Translations under genes and position numbers: made by a program | In this document: in pieces, positions 1-8,401 of the stretch | Numbering within the stretch: the first letter of the stretch is position 1 | Layout of the letters: the number at the start of each line of letters is the position of its first letter | DNA from: an uncultured Spirochaetaceae bacterium | GTDB lineage: Bacteria > Spirochaetota > Spirochaetia > Sphaerochaetales > Sphaerochaetaceae | Reading direction: 5' to 3' | Length of the DNA stretch: 17,002 nt | Assembly: GCA_944389985.1 (NCBI GenBank) | Contig: CALXON010000133.1 | Span: 1-17,002 of the forward strand | The notes under the pieces: generated by a model | Databases searched by the model: none | Told to the model about the DNA's origin: nothing | Seen by the model: the letters and a program-made list of their open reading frames with translations, nothing else

Positions 1-1209
1 GAATCCGGGTTCTATTCCGGCCTTTCTGAGCATGTCGTCGGAAAGCTGTCTGTGAGTAGTCGATGCGGGGTTCAGCACACAGGTCCTGACATCCGCTACA
101 TGGACAACGATCTCAGCAAGCTTCAGCGAGTTCATGAAGGCCATCGCCTTCTCCCTTCCGCCCTTCATGCAGAATGAGACGACTCCTGATGACATTCCCC
201 TGAGAAGGTATTTCTCAGCCTTGGCGTGTTCCCTGTCATCCTCCAGTCCCGGATAGCTGACACTCTCCACGACATCAGTGCGTGATCTGAGATACTCAGC
301 GACGGCAAGCGCGTTGCCTGAGTGTCTCTCCATTCTCAGAGAGAGCGTATCAAGACCGCTGTTTATCAGGAAGGCGGCAATCGGCTGCACTGTCGCCCCC
401 AGGTCCCTCATCAGCTGGGTTCTGGCCTTGGTGATGTATGCTGCGTTCCCGAACTGCTTTGTATAGATGACTCCATGGTATGACTCATCAGGCTCCGAGA
501 GCTCCGGATACTTCCCGTCCTTCTCCCAGTCGAAGGTACCTCCGTCAACGATGACACCCCCGACAACCGTGGCATGTCCATCGATATACTTCGTCGTTGA
601 GTGGACCACGATGTCCGCACCGAAGCGGAACGGGTTGCAGAGCACAGGGGTTGCGAAGGTGTTGTCTATGATCACAGGAACCCCTTTGCTGTGCACGAGA
701 GGAACGTATCTGTCGAAATCGAAGACCTCAAGAGAGGGATTTGCTATCGTCTCTCCGAAAAAGCATCTTGTCCTCTCGTCAAAGAGTGAGAGGAACTCCT
801 CGTCAGACATATCTGAAGAGGCGACACGGGCCTCGATACCCATGCGCTTCATCGTCACGAGAAAGAGATTCGTCGTCCCGCCGTAGAGGTTGGACATCAT
901 CACGAAATTGTCTCCTGAAGAAGCGATGTTGAATATCGAGATGAAAGAAGCAGCCTGACCGGATGAGGTCATCATCGCACCTGTGCCGCCCTCAAGCTCA
1001 GCGATCTTCTTCTCAACATACTCAACAGTCGGATTCGAGATCCTCGTGTACATATGTCCCGGGCTCTCGAGATCGAAAAGCTTCGCCAGCTCCTCTGCAG
1101 AGTCATACTTGTATGTCGTACTCTGATATATCGGAAGAACGCGTGGTTCACTGTTCCCGGGCTTATACCCGCCCTGAACGCATATTGTATCCTTATTCCA
1201 GTTATCCAT
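1..1209 (-). CDS. metY: O-acetylhomoserine sulfhydrylase (C-terminus beyond window)
   Basis: This is a PLP enzyme of the Cys/Met metabolism family. It is expected to make homocysteine from O-acetylhomoserine and sulfide in the cytoplasm, the direct sulfhydrylation route to methionine. I translated it by hand from the ATG at 1209; 403 codons are open to the left edge without a stop. The start MDNWNKDTICVQGGY, the PLP-site motif HSTTKYIDGH with Schiff-base Lys207, the motif YTRISNPT near residue 54 and the stretch INSGLDTLSLRMERH fit the MetY branch, which is usually about 425-430 residues, so only some 25 residues are missing. It follows the E2-like gene after 16 bases. It has no Shine-Dalgarno sequence; a -10-like TAATAT ends 6 bases before the ATG. 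Cystathionine gamma-synthase/lyase relatives are the alternative, but the long insert around residues 230-250 favours MetY. Confidence 0.93.
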   Translation of the reverse strand, partial: MDNWNKDTICVQGGYKPGNSEPRVLPIYQSTTYKYDSAEELAKLFDLESPGHMYTRISNPTVEYVEKKIAELEGGTGAMMTSSGQAASFISIFNIASSGDNFVMMSNLYGGTTNLFLVTMKRMGIEARVASSDMSDEEFLSLFDERTRCFFGETIANPSLEVFDFDRYVPLVHSKGVPVIIDNTFATPVLCNPFRFGADIVVHSTTKYIDGHATVVGGVIVDGGTFDWEKDGKYPELSEPDESYHGVIYTKQFGNAAYITKARTQLMRDLGATVQPIAAFLINSGLDTLSLRMERHSGNALAVAEYLRSRTDVVESVSYPGLEDDREHAKAEKYLLRGMSSGVVSFCMKGGREKAMAFMNSLKLAEIVVHVADVRTCVLNPASTTHRQLSDDMLRKAGIEPGF

Positions 1210-1242
1210 GGATGGATATTAGCACTCAGGGAATGTCCTCAA
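1210..1242 (-). promoter_or_regulatory. Putative leaderless promoter of metY
   Basis: On the minus strand TAATAT (1221-1216) lies exactly 6 bases upstream of the metY ATG, so transcription would start at or next to the start codon. The -35 is poor: TTGAGG (1242-1237) at 15-base spacing is the best match. It lies inside the 3' end of the E2-like gene. There is no purine-rich ribosome binding site; the six bases before ATG are CCATCC. Confidence 0.45.
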
Positions 1243-2083
1243 CAACAGTTTCAGGGGCCTTCAGGAGCTCTTCGGGGTTCTGGAAATACTTTTTGAAGAG
1301 CTTGAGCGTGGATGCGTAATAGAATCCGTCGCAGATCCTCTCATCCATATTCGCGATAATGTCTATGACACGGTTCTTCGTGACCGTCCCATCATCATTC
1401 GCCACTATCTGATAGCGCTTCGCTCCGAATGCGATGAATACAGGAACGTTTCCGAAGTTGTAGAGATGATGGACGATCGGAGGGATGTTCAGTGAAGCCA
1501 TATTGGTTATGAACATCGAGCCGTGGAACGGGGATACATTCACGATAGCCCTCGGCAGAAGTCCGAAGTAATCTAGGAATCTCATGGTTCCGATCACGAA
1601 CTTCTTCACAAGTCCTGGGATATAGCAGATGATCCTCGCGGTCTTGTCCATGCCGTTATCATCGGTCTCTATGATGCGGTTATACAGCTCTGTCCACTTG
1701 TTGTAGATGTCTATGAGCGTATCAGTAGGTTCAAGATGGAGCTTGACCGATGTGTCGGCGGAGTCAATGCTCATCTTCCTCTTCACTATGATGTTTATGA
1801 TGATGCCGTTGCGGGCATAGATCTTCTGTCCTCTGATGAACCTGTTGACTCCGGGTCTCTGGCTGAGCGCCCTGACATATGCTGCGAGAAGCACATGAAG
1901 AATGCCTATCGAGACATATCCTTCAGAACGGAGTCTTCTAATGAGATTGTCGGCGGCGGATACATCGACATATGTCGCAATGTTGTTCTGGCTGTCACTC
2001 CTGACTGACATGATATAAGGAATGATCATGTTATATGGAGTCAGTGTCTTTATTCTGCGCCCTTCTCTGATTCTCTTTCCCAT
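1226..2083 (-). CDS. Stand-alone 2-oxoacid dehydrogenase E2-type acyltransferase-fold protein
   Basis: The 285-residue protein matches the catalytic (chloramphenicol-acetyltransferase-like) domain of dihydrolipoamide acyltransferases. It lacks the lipoyl domain and the peripheral-subunit-binding domain, so it cannot be an ordinary E2 core. Recognisable parts are MPYxM-like IIPYIMSVRSD near residue 20, RPGVNRFIRGQKIY at 76-89, the FITNMASLN strand at 191-199 and the C-terminal motif DERICDG at 247-253. In real E2 enzymes that motif is DHRxxDG with a catalytic His; here Glu248 replaces it. As I recall, similar short proteins with DERxxDG occur in Clostridia, so this is probably a family trait. 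The function is unknown; no E1, E3 or lipoate gene is nearby. It is transcribed toward metY (16-base gap), divergently from the MATE gene. Confidence 0.8.
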   Translation of the reverse strand: MGKRIREGRRIKTLTPYNMIIPYIMSVRSDSQNNIATYVDVSAADNLIRRLRSEGYVSIGILHVLLAAYVRALSQRPGVNRFIRGQKIYARNGIIINIIVKRKMSIDSADTSVKLHLEPTDTLIDIYNKWTELYNRIIETDDNGMDKTARIICYIPGLVKKFVIGTMRFLDYFGLLPRAIVNVSPFHGSMFITNMASLNIPPIVHHLYNFGNVPVFIAFGAKRYQIVANDDGTVTKNRVIDIIANMDERICDGFYYASTLKLFKKYFQNPEELLKAPETVVEDIP

Positions 2084-2119
2084 CTCTCTGATGATACCCC
2101 CATCTTACGAGATTATCCA
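2084..2119 (-). promoter_or_regulatory. Putative near-leaderless promoter of the E2-like gene
   Basis: Minus strand: TGGATA (2119-2114), 17-base spacer, TATCAT (2096-2091), which is 5 of 6 to the sigma-70 consensus. The -10 ends 7 bases before the ATG at 2083, so the predicted leader is zero or one base. The intervening CAGAGAG is purine-rich but abuts the ATG. Confidence 0.45.
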
Positions 2120-2162
2120 GAGCAATATTGTTCACCGGCTTCACTAAGGCATGGCTCCTTCT

Positions 2163-2197
2163 TTGCCAAACTCCCCTCTCTGGGATATAAAGGGGGT
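2163..2197 (+). promoter_or_regulatory. Putative leaderless promoter of MATE gene 1
   Basis: TTGCCA (2163-2168), 17-base spacer, TATAAA (2186-2191): a good sigma-70-type promoter with ideal spacing. The ATG begins at 2198, 6 bases after the -10, so initiation about 7 bases downstream would fall on the start codon. A GGGGG run is present but only one base from the ATG, too near for a normal Shine-Dalgarno. The 114-bp divergent region also holds the E2-like promoter. Confidence 0.55.
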
Positions 2198-3559
2198 ATG
2201 GATCAGAGAGAACTCGGAACGAGAAAGATATCGAGACTTGTGCCGCAGATGGCATTCCCGCTCATAGTCGCCCAGCTTGTGAACGGACTGTACAATCTGG
2301 TTGACAGGATATACCTGGGACACATTGAAGGGGCCGGTGCCGTCATTCTCACAGGTGTCGGAATAACATATCCTATCATTCTCCTGATCACAGCCTTCTC
2401 TTCCCTGATAGGAAACGGAGGTGGTCCTCTCTCCGCCATCAGGATGGGACAGGGACGGAATGACAAGGCAGAGGAGATCATGGCAGTCTCAGCCGCAAGC
2501 CTTCTGGTGCTGTCAGTGATGCTTATGGCTGTCTTCTACATCTTCATGACTCCACTTCTGTACCTCTTCGGTGCATCGGATGAGACATTCAGATACGGAA
2601 AGGAGTACATGGACATATATCTTCTCGGTACTCCGTTCGTGCTCCTAACGCTGGGTCTCAATCCGTTCATCTCCGCAGAGGGCAAGACTGTGATGAGCAT
2701 GATGACGGTCATAATAGGCGCGCTGATGAACATAATCCTCGACCCTGTGTTCATATTCGTGTTCGGACTCGGGGCGAGAGGTGCGGCAATCGCCACGGTC
2801 ATCAGCCAGCTTGTGTCTGCAGTCTATGTCATAGGTTTCCTCAGAAGCCGGAAGAGCATACTGAAACTCAGATTCAGTGACATGAGGATCAGGAAGAAGG
2901 TCATCCTTCCTGTCGTCTCACTGGGAGTTTCTCCTTTCATCATGAGCGCGACTGAAGCCGCGATAACATTCACGTTCACATCAAGACTGCAGATGATCTC
3001 CGGAGACATGGCGGTCGGAGCAATGACGATCATGTCATCTGTCCTCAATTTCTGCATGATGCCGGTCAACGGCATGAATCAGGCGATAACGCCGCTAGTG
3101 AGCTACAACTTCGGAGCGGGGCTGCCTGACAGGGTGAAGAAGATCTTCCGCTTCGCAACCATAACAGAAGTCTCATACACTGCCCTGATCTCGCTGGTCT
3201 GCAACCTCATTCCGGCGGCGGTCATCGGACTCTTCACATCCTCTGAGGAGCTTGTGGCATTCGCATCTCCGTACATGAAGTTCTACATAACGGGAATATC
3301 ACTGTTCGGACTCCAGTGCGCATCGCAGAACACATTCATGGGACTGGGACAGGCCAGGATATCGCTCTTCTTCGCGATCTACAGGAAGATCATCCTCCTG
3401 ATCCCGCTTGTATTCATCCTCTCTTCGACATCTCTCGGCACCACAGGAGTGTTCCTTGCGGAGTCGATCGCAGATGCGGTATCCGCGGTCACCACATTCA
3501 CGACATTCCTTCTTGTGTACAAAAAGATACTCCTGAAGGGGCCGTCAAAACCGGAATGA
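2198..3559 (+). CDS. MATE family multidrug/cation antiporter 1
   Basis: The 453-residue polytopic membrane protein has the MATE hallmark at its N-terminus: a charged MDQRELGTRKISRL segment, then PLIVAQLVNGLYNLVDRIYLG at 17-37. Typical internal positions follow: NPFISAEGKT near 153, IGALMNIILDPVFIF near 169, and in the second half NGMNQAITPLVSYNFGAG near 290. The length is normal for the family (440-470, about 12 helices). It is expected to export cationic drugs or metabolites using a Na+ or H+ gradient; the substrate cannot be read from sequence. The start is fixed by the family-typical N-terminus. It is divergent from the E2-like gene and 55 bases upstream of the esterase, with no terminator between them. 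Confidence 0.93.
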   Translation: MDQRELGTRKISRLVPQMAFPLIVAQLVNGLYNLVDRIYLGHIEGAGAVILTGVGITYPIILLITAFSSLIGNGGGPLSAIRMGQGRNDKAEEIMAVSAASLLVLSVMLMAVFYIFMTPLLYLFGASDETFRYGKEYMDIYLLGTPFVLLTLGLNPFISAEGKTVMSMMTVIIGALMNIILDPVFIFVFGLGARGAAIATVISQLVSAVYVIGFLRSRKSILKLRFSDMRIRKKVILPVVSLGVSPFIMSATEAAITFTFTSRLQMISGDMAVGAMTIMSSVLNFCMMPVNGMNQAITPLVSYNFGAGLPDRVKKIFRFATITEVSYTALISLVCNLIPAAVIGLFTSSEELVAFASPYMKFYITGISLFGLQCASQNTFMGLGQARISLFFAIYRKIILLIPLVFILSSTSLGTTGVFLAESIADAVSAVTTFTTFLLVYKKILLKGPSKPE

Positions 3560-3579
3560 TACAATTCCTATACAAAGAC

Positions 3580-3614
3580 TTGATGCATCTCTGCTTTGAC
3601 TATACGATAGTTCT
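3580..3614 (+). promoter_or_regulatory. Putative leaderless promoter of the esterase gene
   Basis: TTGATG (3580-3585), 17-base spacer, TACGAT (3603-3608, 4 of 6 to consensus). The -10 ends 6 bases before the ATG at 3615. The bases before ATG (AGTTCT) offer no ribosome binding site. The whole promoter lies in the 55-bp gap after MATE gene 1. Confidence 0.42.
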
Positions 3615-4631
3615 ATGCCTGAATATAAACTGACAGGGCGTGCAAAGAGAATGATCCGGCTATCAAGCAAGTTCCAGGCAAGGGATCCGGAGAACCTCAA
3701 TGATGACCTGATTAACAATATAAACAACATGAACATAACAAGGAGGGAGGCACGCCGGGTTCTCTGCAATTCCAGGAACGTGACGATGCAGACCTTCGTC
3801 ATTCCCGTCACGGACGGTGCCGTCACCGGCTATTACTTCTCCGATCCGAAACTTGCCGAGCTCATGGGCGTCATGCCGCTGATGATCTTCTGCCATGGCG
3901 GCGGATGGGTGTTCGGCAACATGGAGTTCTATTCCATATTCCTCAAGCATCTGGCTGAGGTGACAGAATCGGCCATCCTCCTCATCGACTACAGACTCGC
4001 TCCGAAATACAAGTTCCCGACAGCGGTCGAGGACTGCTATGACGCGGTGCTCTGGGCAGCTGAGGGCGCGAAGTACTGGAAGACCGATCCTGACAGAATG
4101 TTCATCGGAGGGGACAGTGCGGGAGGAAACCTCGCAACAGTGACAGCCATGCTCCTGAGGGACAGGAAAGGTCCGCAGCTTGCCGGACAGGTCCTTCTCT
4201 ACCCGATAACGGACTGCCGTCTGAGGACACAGTCGATGACTGAATACAAAGACAGTCCGATGCTCGATGAGAACATGCTCTCCTTCTATGTGAAGAACTA
4301 TGCGAGAGAGCCAAAGGACATACTCTCTCCGATGTTCTCTCCCCTTCTGAGCCCCGATCTCTCAAGACTTCCTCCGGCTCTCATCATCTCATCGGAGATC
4401 GATCCGCTGGCAGATGACGGGATCCTCTATGGGAAAGCCCTGAACGAGGCGGGATCAAAAGCCAATACACTGATCGCAAAAGGTGCATTCCATGGTTTCA
4501 TGCCTTATAAGGATGCGATCGGACGCCGTGAGGGAGAATGTGCGATAAGACAGTTCCTCGCAGGCCGCCCTGTCGAGAATGTGCAGTTCTGCACCGAGCA
4601 GGAGCTGAGGCGCTCAAAACCTGTTAACTGA
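3615..4631 (+). CDS. Alpha/beta hydrolase, hormone-sensitive-lipase (acetyl-esterase) family
   Basis: A 338-residue esterase of the HSL (family IV) group, predicted to hydrolyse short-chain acyl or acetyl esters. The oxyanion-hole motif HGGGW is at 94-98, the nucleophile elbow GDSAGG at 166-171 (Ser168), the likely catalytic Asp263 in EIDPLADDG and His293 in FHGF: a complete triad. No signal peptide is visible, so it is probably cytoplasmic. The first 60 residues form a cap region, and a 25-residue polar tail follows the core. No neighbour reveals the natural substrate. The start is at 3615, just after a candidate leaderless promoter. Confidence 0.92.
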   Translation: MPEYKLTGRAKRMIRLSSKFQARDPENLNDDLINNINNMNITRREARRVLCNSRNVTMQTFVIPVTDGAVTGYYFSDPKLAELMGVMPLMIFCHGGGWVFGNMEFYSIFLKHLAEVTESAILLIDYRLAPKYKFPTAVEDCYDAVLWAAEGAKYWKTDPDRMFIGGDSAGGNLATVTAMLLRDRKGPQLAGQVLLYPITDCRLRTQSMTEYKDSPMLDENMLSFYVKNYAREPKDILSPMFSPLLSPDLSRLPPALIISSEIDPLADDGILYGKALNEAGSKANTLIAKGAFHGFMPYKDAIGRREGECAIRQFLAGRPVENVQFCTEQELRRSKPVN

Positions 4632-4644
4632 TTGCCGTTCCGGA

Positions 4645-4731
4645 AAGGGCCAGCACCGGAAGAATAAAGGTGTGCGCTAGGCAAATGTTATAAGGGGGAT
4701 CGCTTAGCATGGACTCCTGGTGCTGGTCCTT
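4645..4731. other. Unidentified long hairpin element, possible structured RNA
   Basis: Bases 4645-4659 pair with 4717-4731 in a continuous 15-bp stem (two G-T wobbles), core CCAGCACC/GGTGCTGG. The enclosed 57 bases hold a second 7-bp stem, GCTAGGC (4676-4682) with GCTTAGC (4702-4708), around a 19-base loop containing AAGGGGG. CACC (4654-4657) could alternatively pair with the nearer GGTG (4669-4672), so two exclusive folds are possible. No T-run follows on either strand, so it is not an ordinary terminator. I could not match it to SRP RNA, tmRNA, RNase P, 6S RNA or a known riboswitch. It starts 14 bases after the esterase stop. The strand is undetermined. Confidence 0.45.
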
Positions 4732-4775
4732 ACCGCAACAGCCACCATATCCGATTGTCATATTCCTGCCTTCGC

Positions 4776-4805
4776 TTGTCAATAATTTTAAACACTGATT
4801 ATTGT
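4776..4805 (+). promoter_or_regulatory. Possible upstream promoter with an AT-rich palindrome
   Basis: TTGTCA (4776-4781), 18-base spacer, TATTGT (4800-4805). Within and around it, CAATAAT (4780-4786) and ATTATTG (4798-4804) form a perfect 7-bp inverted repeat with an 11-base loop, which could be an operator. If active it would give dnaE a second transcript with a leader of about 150 bases. I see no gene in 4806-4916. Confidence 0.25.
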
Positions 4806-4916
4806 ATTAATCCAATTTTGCCATCCTGTGTAAAAATTCCCTGATACAGCAGAAGAATCTTCACAGAATGGAGTGATTTAACCTCATCCCAATGATTTCA
4901 CCCTCACAGAGGACAT

Positions 4917-4966
4917 CTGACAAAATATACGCTCTTGCCGTATAATACGGACCAACGGAGATTGCT
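4917..4966 (+). promoter_or_regulatory. dnaE promoter and ribosome binding site
   Basis: CTGACA (4917-4922), 18-base spacer, perfect TATAAT (4941-4946). The predicted start near 4953 gives a leader of about 14 bases. It contains CGGAG (4956-4960), 6 bases before the TTG start. This is the strongest promoter-like sequence in the window and probably drives the run through lysE. Confidence 0.65.
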
Positions 4967-7900
4967 TTGAGTTTCGTACACCTGCACAATCATACTGACT
5001 ACTCGCTTCTGGATGGAGCTGCGTCCATTCCGAGATACATAGAGAAGGCAAAGTCATGCGGAATGACATCACTTGCCATCACCGATCATGGAAACATGTT
5101 CGGAGCCGTGACATTCTACAAGGCATGCAAGGCCAACGGCATCAATCCGATCATAGGCTGTGAGTTCTACATAAACCCTAAGGACAGGAGGGACAGATCC
5201 CCCGCTTCGGAGGGAAACAGATACTACCATCTGATACTCCTGGCAATGAGCGACAAGGGCTATCACAACCTGATGGAACTCAATTCTATCTCTTATAAGG
5301 AGGGTTTCTACTACAAGCCGCGAATCGATGACGAGACGCTGGCCTCTCACAGCGAGGACCTGATCTGTCTCTCTGCTTGTCTTGCAGGAGAGCTTCCGCA
5401 GACACTTCTCAAGGGAAACTATGAGAAGGCTAAGGAGAGAGCCCGGTGGTTCAAGGATCTCTTCGGTGACAGATACTACATAGAGCTTCAGGATCATGGA
5501 CTTCCGGAACAGAAGGAGACGAATCCTCAGCTTGTCCGCATAGCGCATGAACTTGATATCCCTCTCGTCTGCACGAATGACATACATTACATAGAAAAGG
5601 ATGACTGGAACGCTCATGACACCCTGCTCTGTATCGGAACTGCATCGAAGAAAGCCGACAAAAGCAGGCTGAGATACAAGGAGGGAGAGTTCTACTTCAG
5701 GACTCCTGAGGAGATGGAGGCACTCTTCTCATGGTGCCCGGAGGCTGTCGAGAACACAGGAAAGATCGCGGAGAGATGCAATATAGAGATCAAGTTCCCA
5801 GGTCCTATTCTTCCGAAATGCCAGATCCCCGAGGAGTTCAAATCCGATGCGGAGTACCTGACATTCCTTGCGAACGAGGGACTGAGACAGAGGTATCCTG
5901 TCGTGACCGAGGAACTCCAGAAGAGACTCGACTACGAGCTCGGAATCATCATACAGATGGACTTCCCAGCCTACTTCCTCATCGTCCGTGATTACATCCA
6001 CTGGGCGAAGACCCATGGAATACCTGTAGGTCCTGGAAGAGGAAGCGGAGCAGGATCTCTTGTCGCCTACTCCATAACGATCACCGATGTCGATCCGATG
6101 AAGTACAACCTGCTCTTCGAGAGATTCCTCAATCCTGAACGTGTCTCACTTCCGGATTTCGACGTTGACTTCTGCTTCGAAGGACGAAGCCAGGTGATCG
6201 ACTATGTCACGGAGCATTACGGTAAGGACAGGGTCGGACAGATCATAACATTCGGAACGCTGAAACCGAAAGCTGTCGTGAAGGACGTAGCCCGTGTCCT
6301 CGACATTCCATATGAGGAATCAAACAAGATCTGTTCCCTGATCCCTGAGGATCCCAAGATGACACTGGCAAAGGCTTTCGATGAGGAGCCGAGGCTGAAG
6401 GAGATCGAGGCAAGGGGCGGCATCTATGCAGAACTCTTCGACACGGCCCGCCGTCTTGAAGGTCTGAGCAGACACTCATCCCTCCATGCGGCAGGTGTCG
6501 TCATCGGAAGGGAGAACCTCGACCAGTATGTTCCCCTCTATGCAGATCCCAGGACCGGAGCGATATCGACACAGTACACGATGACACAGATCGAGGAGTG
6601 CGGACTGGTGAAGATGGACTTCCTGGGCCTCAATACACTCACGCTCATCAAGCACACCGTCGAGCTAATAAGGAAGAGCGTTCCGGATTTCGACATAAAC
6701 AAGATCGATGAGACCGACAAGAAGACCTTCGACATGCTCGACAGGGGCGACTCGAAATGTGTGTTCCAGTTTGAATCCGACGGAATGGCTAACATCCTCA
6801 AGCGCGAGCATCCTACGACGATCGAGGAGCTGGTCGCTCTCAACGCTCTCTACCGCCCGGGCCCGATGCAGTTCATCGACCAGTATATCGACTCAAAGCT
6901 CGGCAGGCGTGAGATAGAGTATCCTGATCCGTGTCTCGAGGATGTGCTGAAGGAGACTTACGGAGTCATCGTCTATCAGGAACAGGTCATGAAGGTAGCC
7001 CAGATCATCGCAGGATACACACTCGGTCAGGCTGACATCCTCCGAAGGATAATGGGCAAGAAGAAGAAGGACAAGCTGGCTGAGGAGCTGGTCAAGTTCA
7101 AAGCGGGAGCTGTGAAGAACGGCTTCACGGAAGAGCATGCCGAGGAGATATTCCATATCCTCGAGCCTTTCGCAGGCTATGGATTCAACAAATCCCATGC
7201 TGTCGCGTACTCCGTCGTCGCATACCAGACTGCATTCCTGAAGGCGAACTACCCTGCTGAGTTCCTCGCAGCGAACCTCACCAACGAGATGGGAAACCCC
7301 GCGAAATTCAGTGAGTATCTGAACCTTGCACCGAAATACGGGCTGAAGATACTTCCGCCGTCAATAAACAAGTCAGAGAAGCACTTCAATGTCGCAGACG
7401 GTGACATCATCTACGGTCTGGCTGGAATAAAGGGTGTGGGTGAAGGACCTGTCGAGGCGATCATCAAGGAAAGGGAAGCTCATGGAGAGTACACCTCATT
7501 CATGGATTTCCTGTCCCGTCAGGGTGAAGGTGTCGTCAACTCCAAGATCCTTGAGGCAATGATCAGGGCAGGTGCATTCGATGAGCTCGGAACGGACTCC
7601 GCGACGCTTCTCGCAAACCTTGAGGATGCCATAAAGTTCGACAGGGCCGACAAGGAATCAAAAGCTTACGGACAGCTCTCACTCTTCGGTGATGACGAGG
7701 AGACGATGAGCGAGTTCCATATGAGACCTGTCGATCCGTTCCCGAAAGCTGAGAAGCTGCAGATGGAGAAGGAGCTCCTTGGATTCTACATCTCAGGTCA
7801 TCCTCTCGATGAATACGATGACATGATCGCAGCTGCTGTCCGTACCAATCTCAGTGATCCGTCGACGATACAGCTCGGAAAGCCCTGTTCGATCATAGCC

Positions 7901-8380
7901 ATGGTCTCATCGATCAGGCAGGTCGTGACGAAGGAGAAGAAGGAGAAAATGGGAATCTACTCCCTCCAGACAAAGGAAGGAGACACCGATGCGGTGGCAT
8001 TCCCACAGGTCTATGCCGAGCTGAGGGACAGAGTGCAGGAGGACCAGATCTACGGCTTCCAAGGCTCTTTCAGCAAGAAGGATGCTGATGCGAAGCTCTC
8101 ATTCAGGATAGACAGCGTGTGCAGACCGGAGGAGCTGAAGGCAGAGGCTGTGAACGCTCTCCACATACAGCTGGGGAAGGAAGGATTCACCGATGATGAG
8201 GCGAAGGATCTTGTGAGGACGCTGAAGGAACATGAGGGATACACCAATGTCTATCTCACGATGGCCGGTCATCCGGGGGAGGAACTTCAGGCAGGTCCGT
8301 CATGCTTTGTCAGCTATTCACTGAATCTCCTGTCAGAGCTCAGAGACATGAGCATTGTCGAAAAGGTCTGGGTTTCTTAA
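4967..8380 (+). CDS. dnaE: DNA polymerase III subunit alpha
   Basis: This is the replicative polymerase catalytic subunit; at 1137 residues it is close to E. coli DnaE (1160). Domains in order: PHP (about 1-270), beginning VHLHNHTDYSLLDGA; palm and catalytic region with GPGRGSGAG at 355-363 and LPDFDVDF at 395-402 (catalytic Asp399 and Asp401); fingers, clamp-binding and helix-hairpin-helix regions; and a C-terminal OB-fold (about 880-1040). The PHP metal ligands seem intact (His7, His9, Asp16, His41, Glu66, His88, Cys138, Asp205, His207), unlike E. coli. The start is TTG at 4967 with CGGAG six bases upstream; no ATG fits the PHP motif. It is the first gene of the run dnaE-yggT-recG-MATE-lysE. 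Confidence 0.97.
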   Translation: MSFVHLHNHTDYSLLDGAASIPRYIEKAKSCGMTSLAITDHGNMFGAVTFYKACKANGINPIIGCEFYINPKDRRDRSPASEGNRYYHLILLAMSDKGYHNLMELNSISYKEGFYYKPRIDDETLASHSEDLICLSACLAGELPQTLLKGNYEKAKERARWFKDLFGDRYYIELQDHGLPEQKETNPQLVRIAHELDIPLVCTNDIHYIEKDDWNAHDTLLCIGTASKKADKSRLRYKEGEFYFRTPEEMEALFSWCPEAVENTGKIAERCNIEIKFPGPILPKCQIPEEFKSDAEYLTFLANEGLRQRYPVVTEELQKRLDYELGIIIQMDFPAYFLIVRDYIHWAKTHGIPVGPGRGSGAGSLVAYSITITDVDPMKYNLLFERFLNPERVSLPDFDVDFCFEGRSQVIDYVTEHYGKDRVGQIITFGTLKPKAVVKDVARVLDIPYEESNKICSLIPEDPKMTLAKAFDEEPRLKEIEARGGIYAELFDTARRLEGLSRHSSLHAAGVVIGRENLDQYVPLYADPRTGAISTQYTMTQIEECGLVKMDFLGLNTLTLIKHTVELIRKSVPDFDINKIDETDKKTFDMLDRGDSKCVFQFESDGMANILKREHPTTIEELVALNALYRPGPMQFIDQYIDSKLGRREIEYPDPCLEDVLKETYGVIVYQEQVMKVAQIIAGYTLGQADILRRIMGKKKKDKLAEELVKFKAGAVKNGFTEEHAEEIFHILEPFAGYGFNKSHAVAYSVVAYQTAFLKANYPAEFLAANLTNEMGNPAKFSEYLNLAPKYGLKILPPSINKSEKHFNVADGDIIYGLAGIKGVGEGPVEAIIKEREAHGEYTSFMDFLSRQGEGVVNSKILEAMIRAGAFDELGTDSATLLANLEDAIKFDRADKESKAYGQLSLFGDDEETMSEFHMRPVDPFPKAEKLQMEKELLGFYISGHPLDEYDDMIAAAVRTNLSDPSTIQLGKPCSIIAMVSSIRQVVTKEKKEKMGIYSLQTKEGDTDAVAFPQVYAELRDRVQEDQIYGFQGSFSKKDADAKLSFRIDSVCRPEELKAEAVNALHIQLGKEGFTDDEAKDLVRTLKEHEGYTNVYLTMAGHPGEELQAGPSCFVSYSLNLLSELRDMSIVEKVWVS

Positions 8381-8401
8381 CTTCATAAAAAGGAGAAAAC
8401 T

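Noticed and set aside
278..1319. Several plus-strand frames across the metY region
   Set aside because: They are shadows of the metY-like gene, which is open without interruption on the minus strand and carries the PLP motif.
4645..4731. SRP RNA, tmRNA or RNase P RNA
   Set aside because: The conserved signatures (the GGAAG apical loop context of SRP, the tmRNA ends, the GAGGAAAGTCC core of RNase P) are missing.
4709..4798. Short frame of 29 codons (MDSWCWSLPQQ...) starting in the hairpin element
   Set aside because: The GGGGG upstream is too far (10 bases) and the composition is not protein-like; the start lies in the stem region.
5069..5617. Long minus-strand frame of 182 residues inside dnaE
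   Set aside because: It is entirely antisense to the PHP domain, with no promoter, ribosome binding site or recognisable domain.
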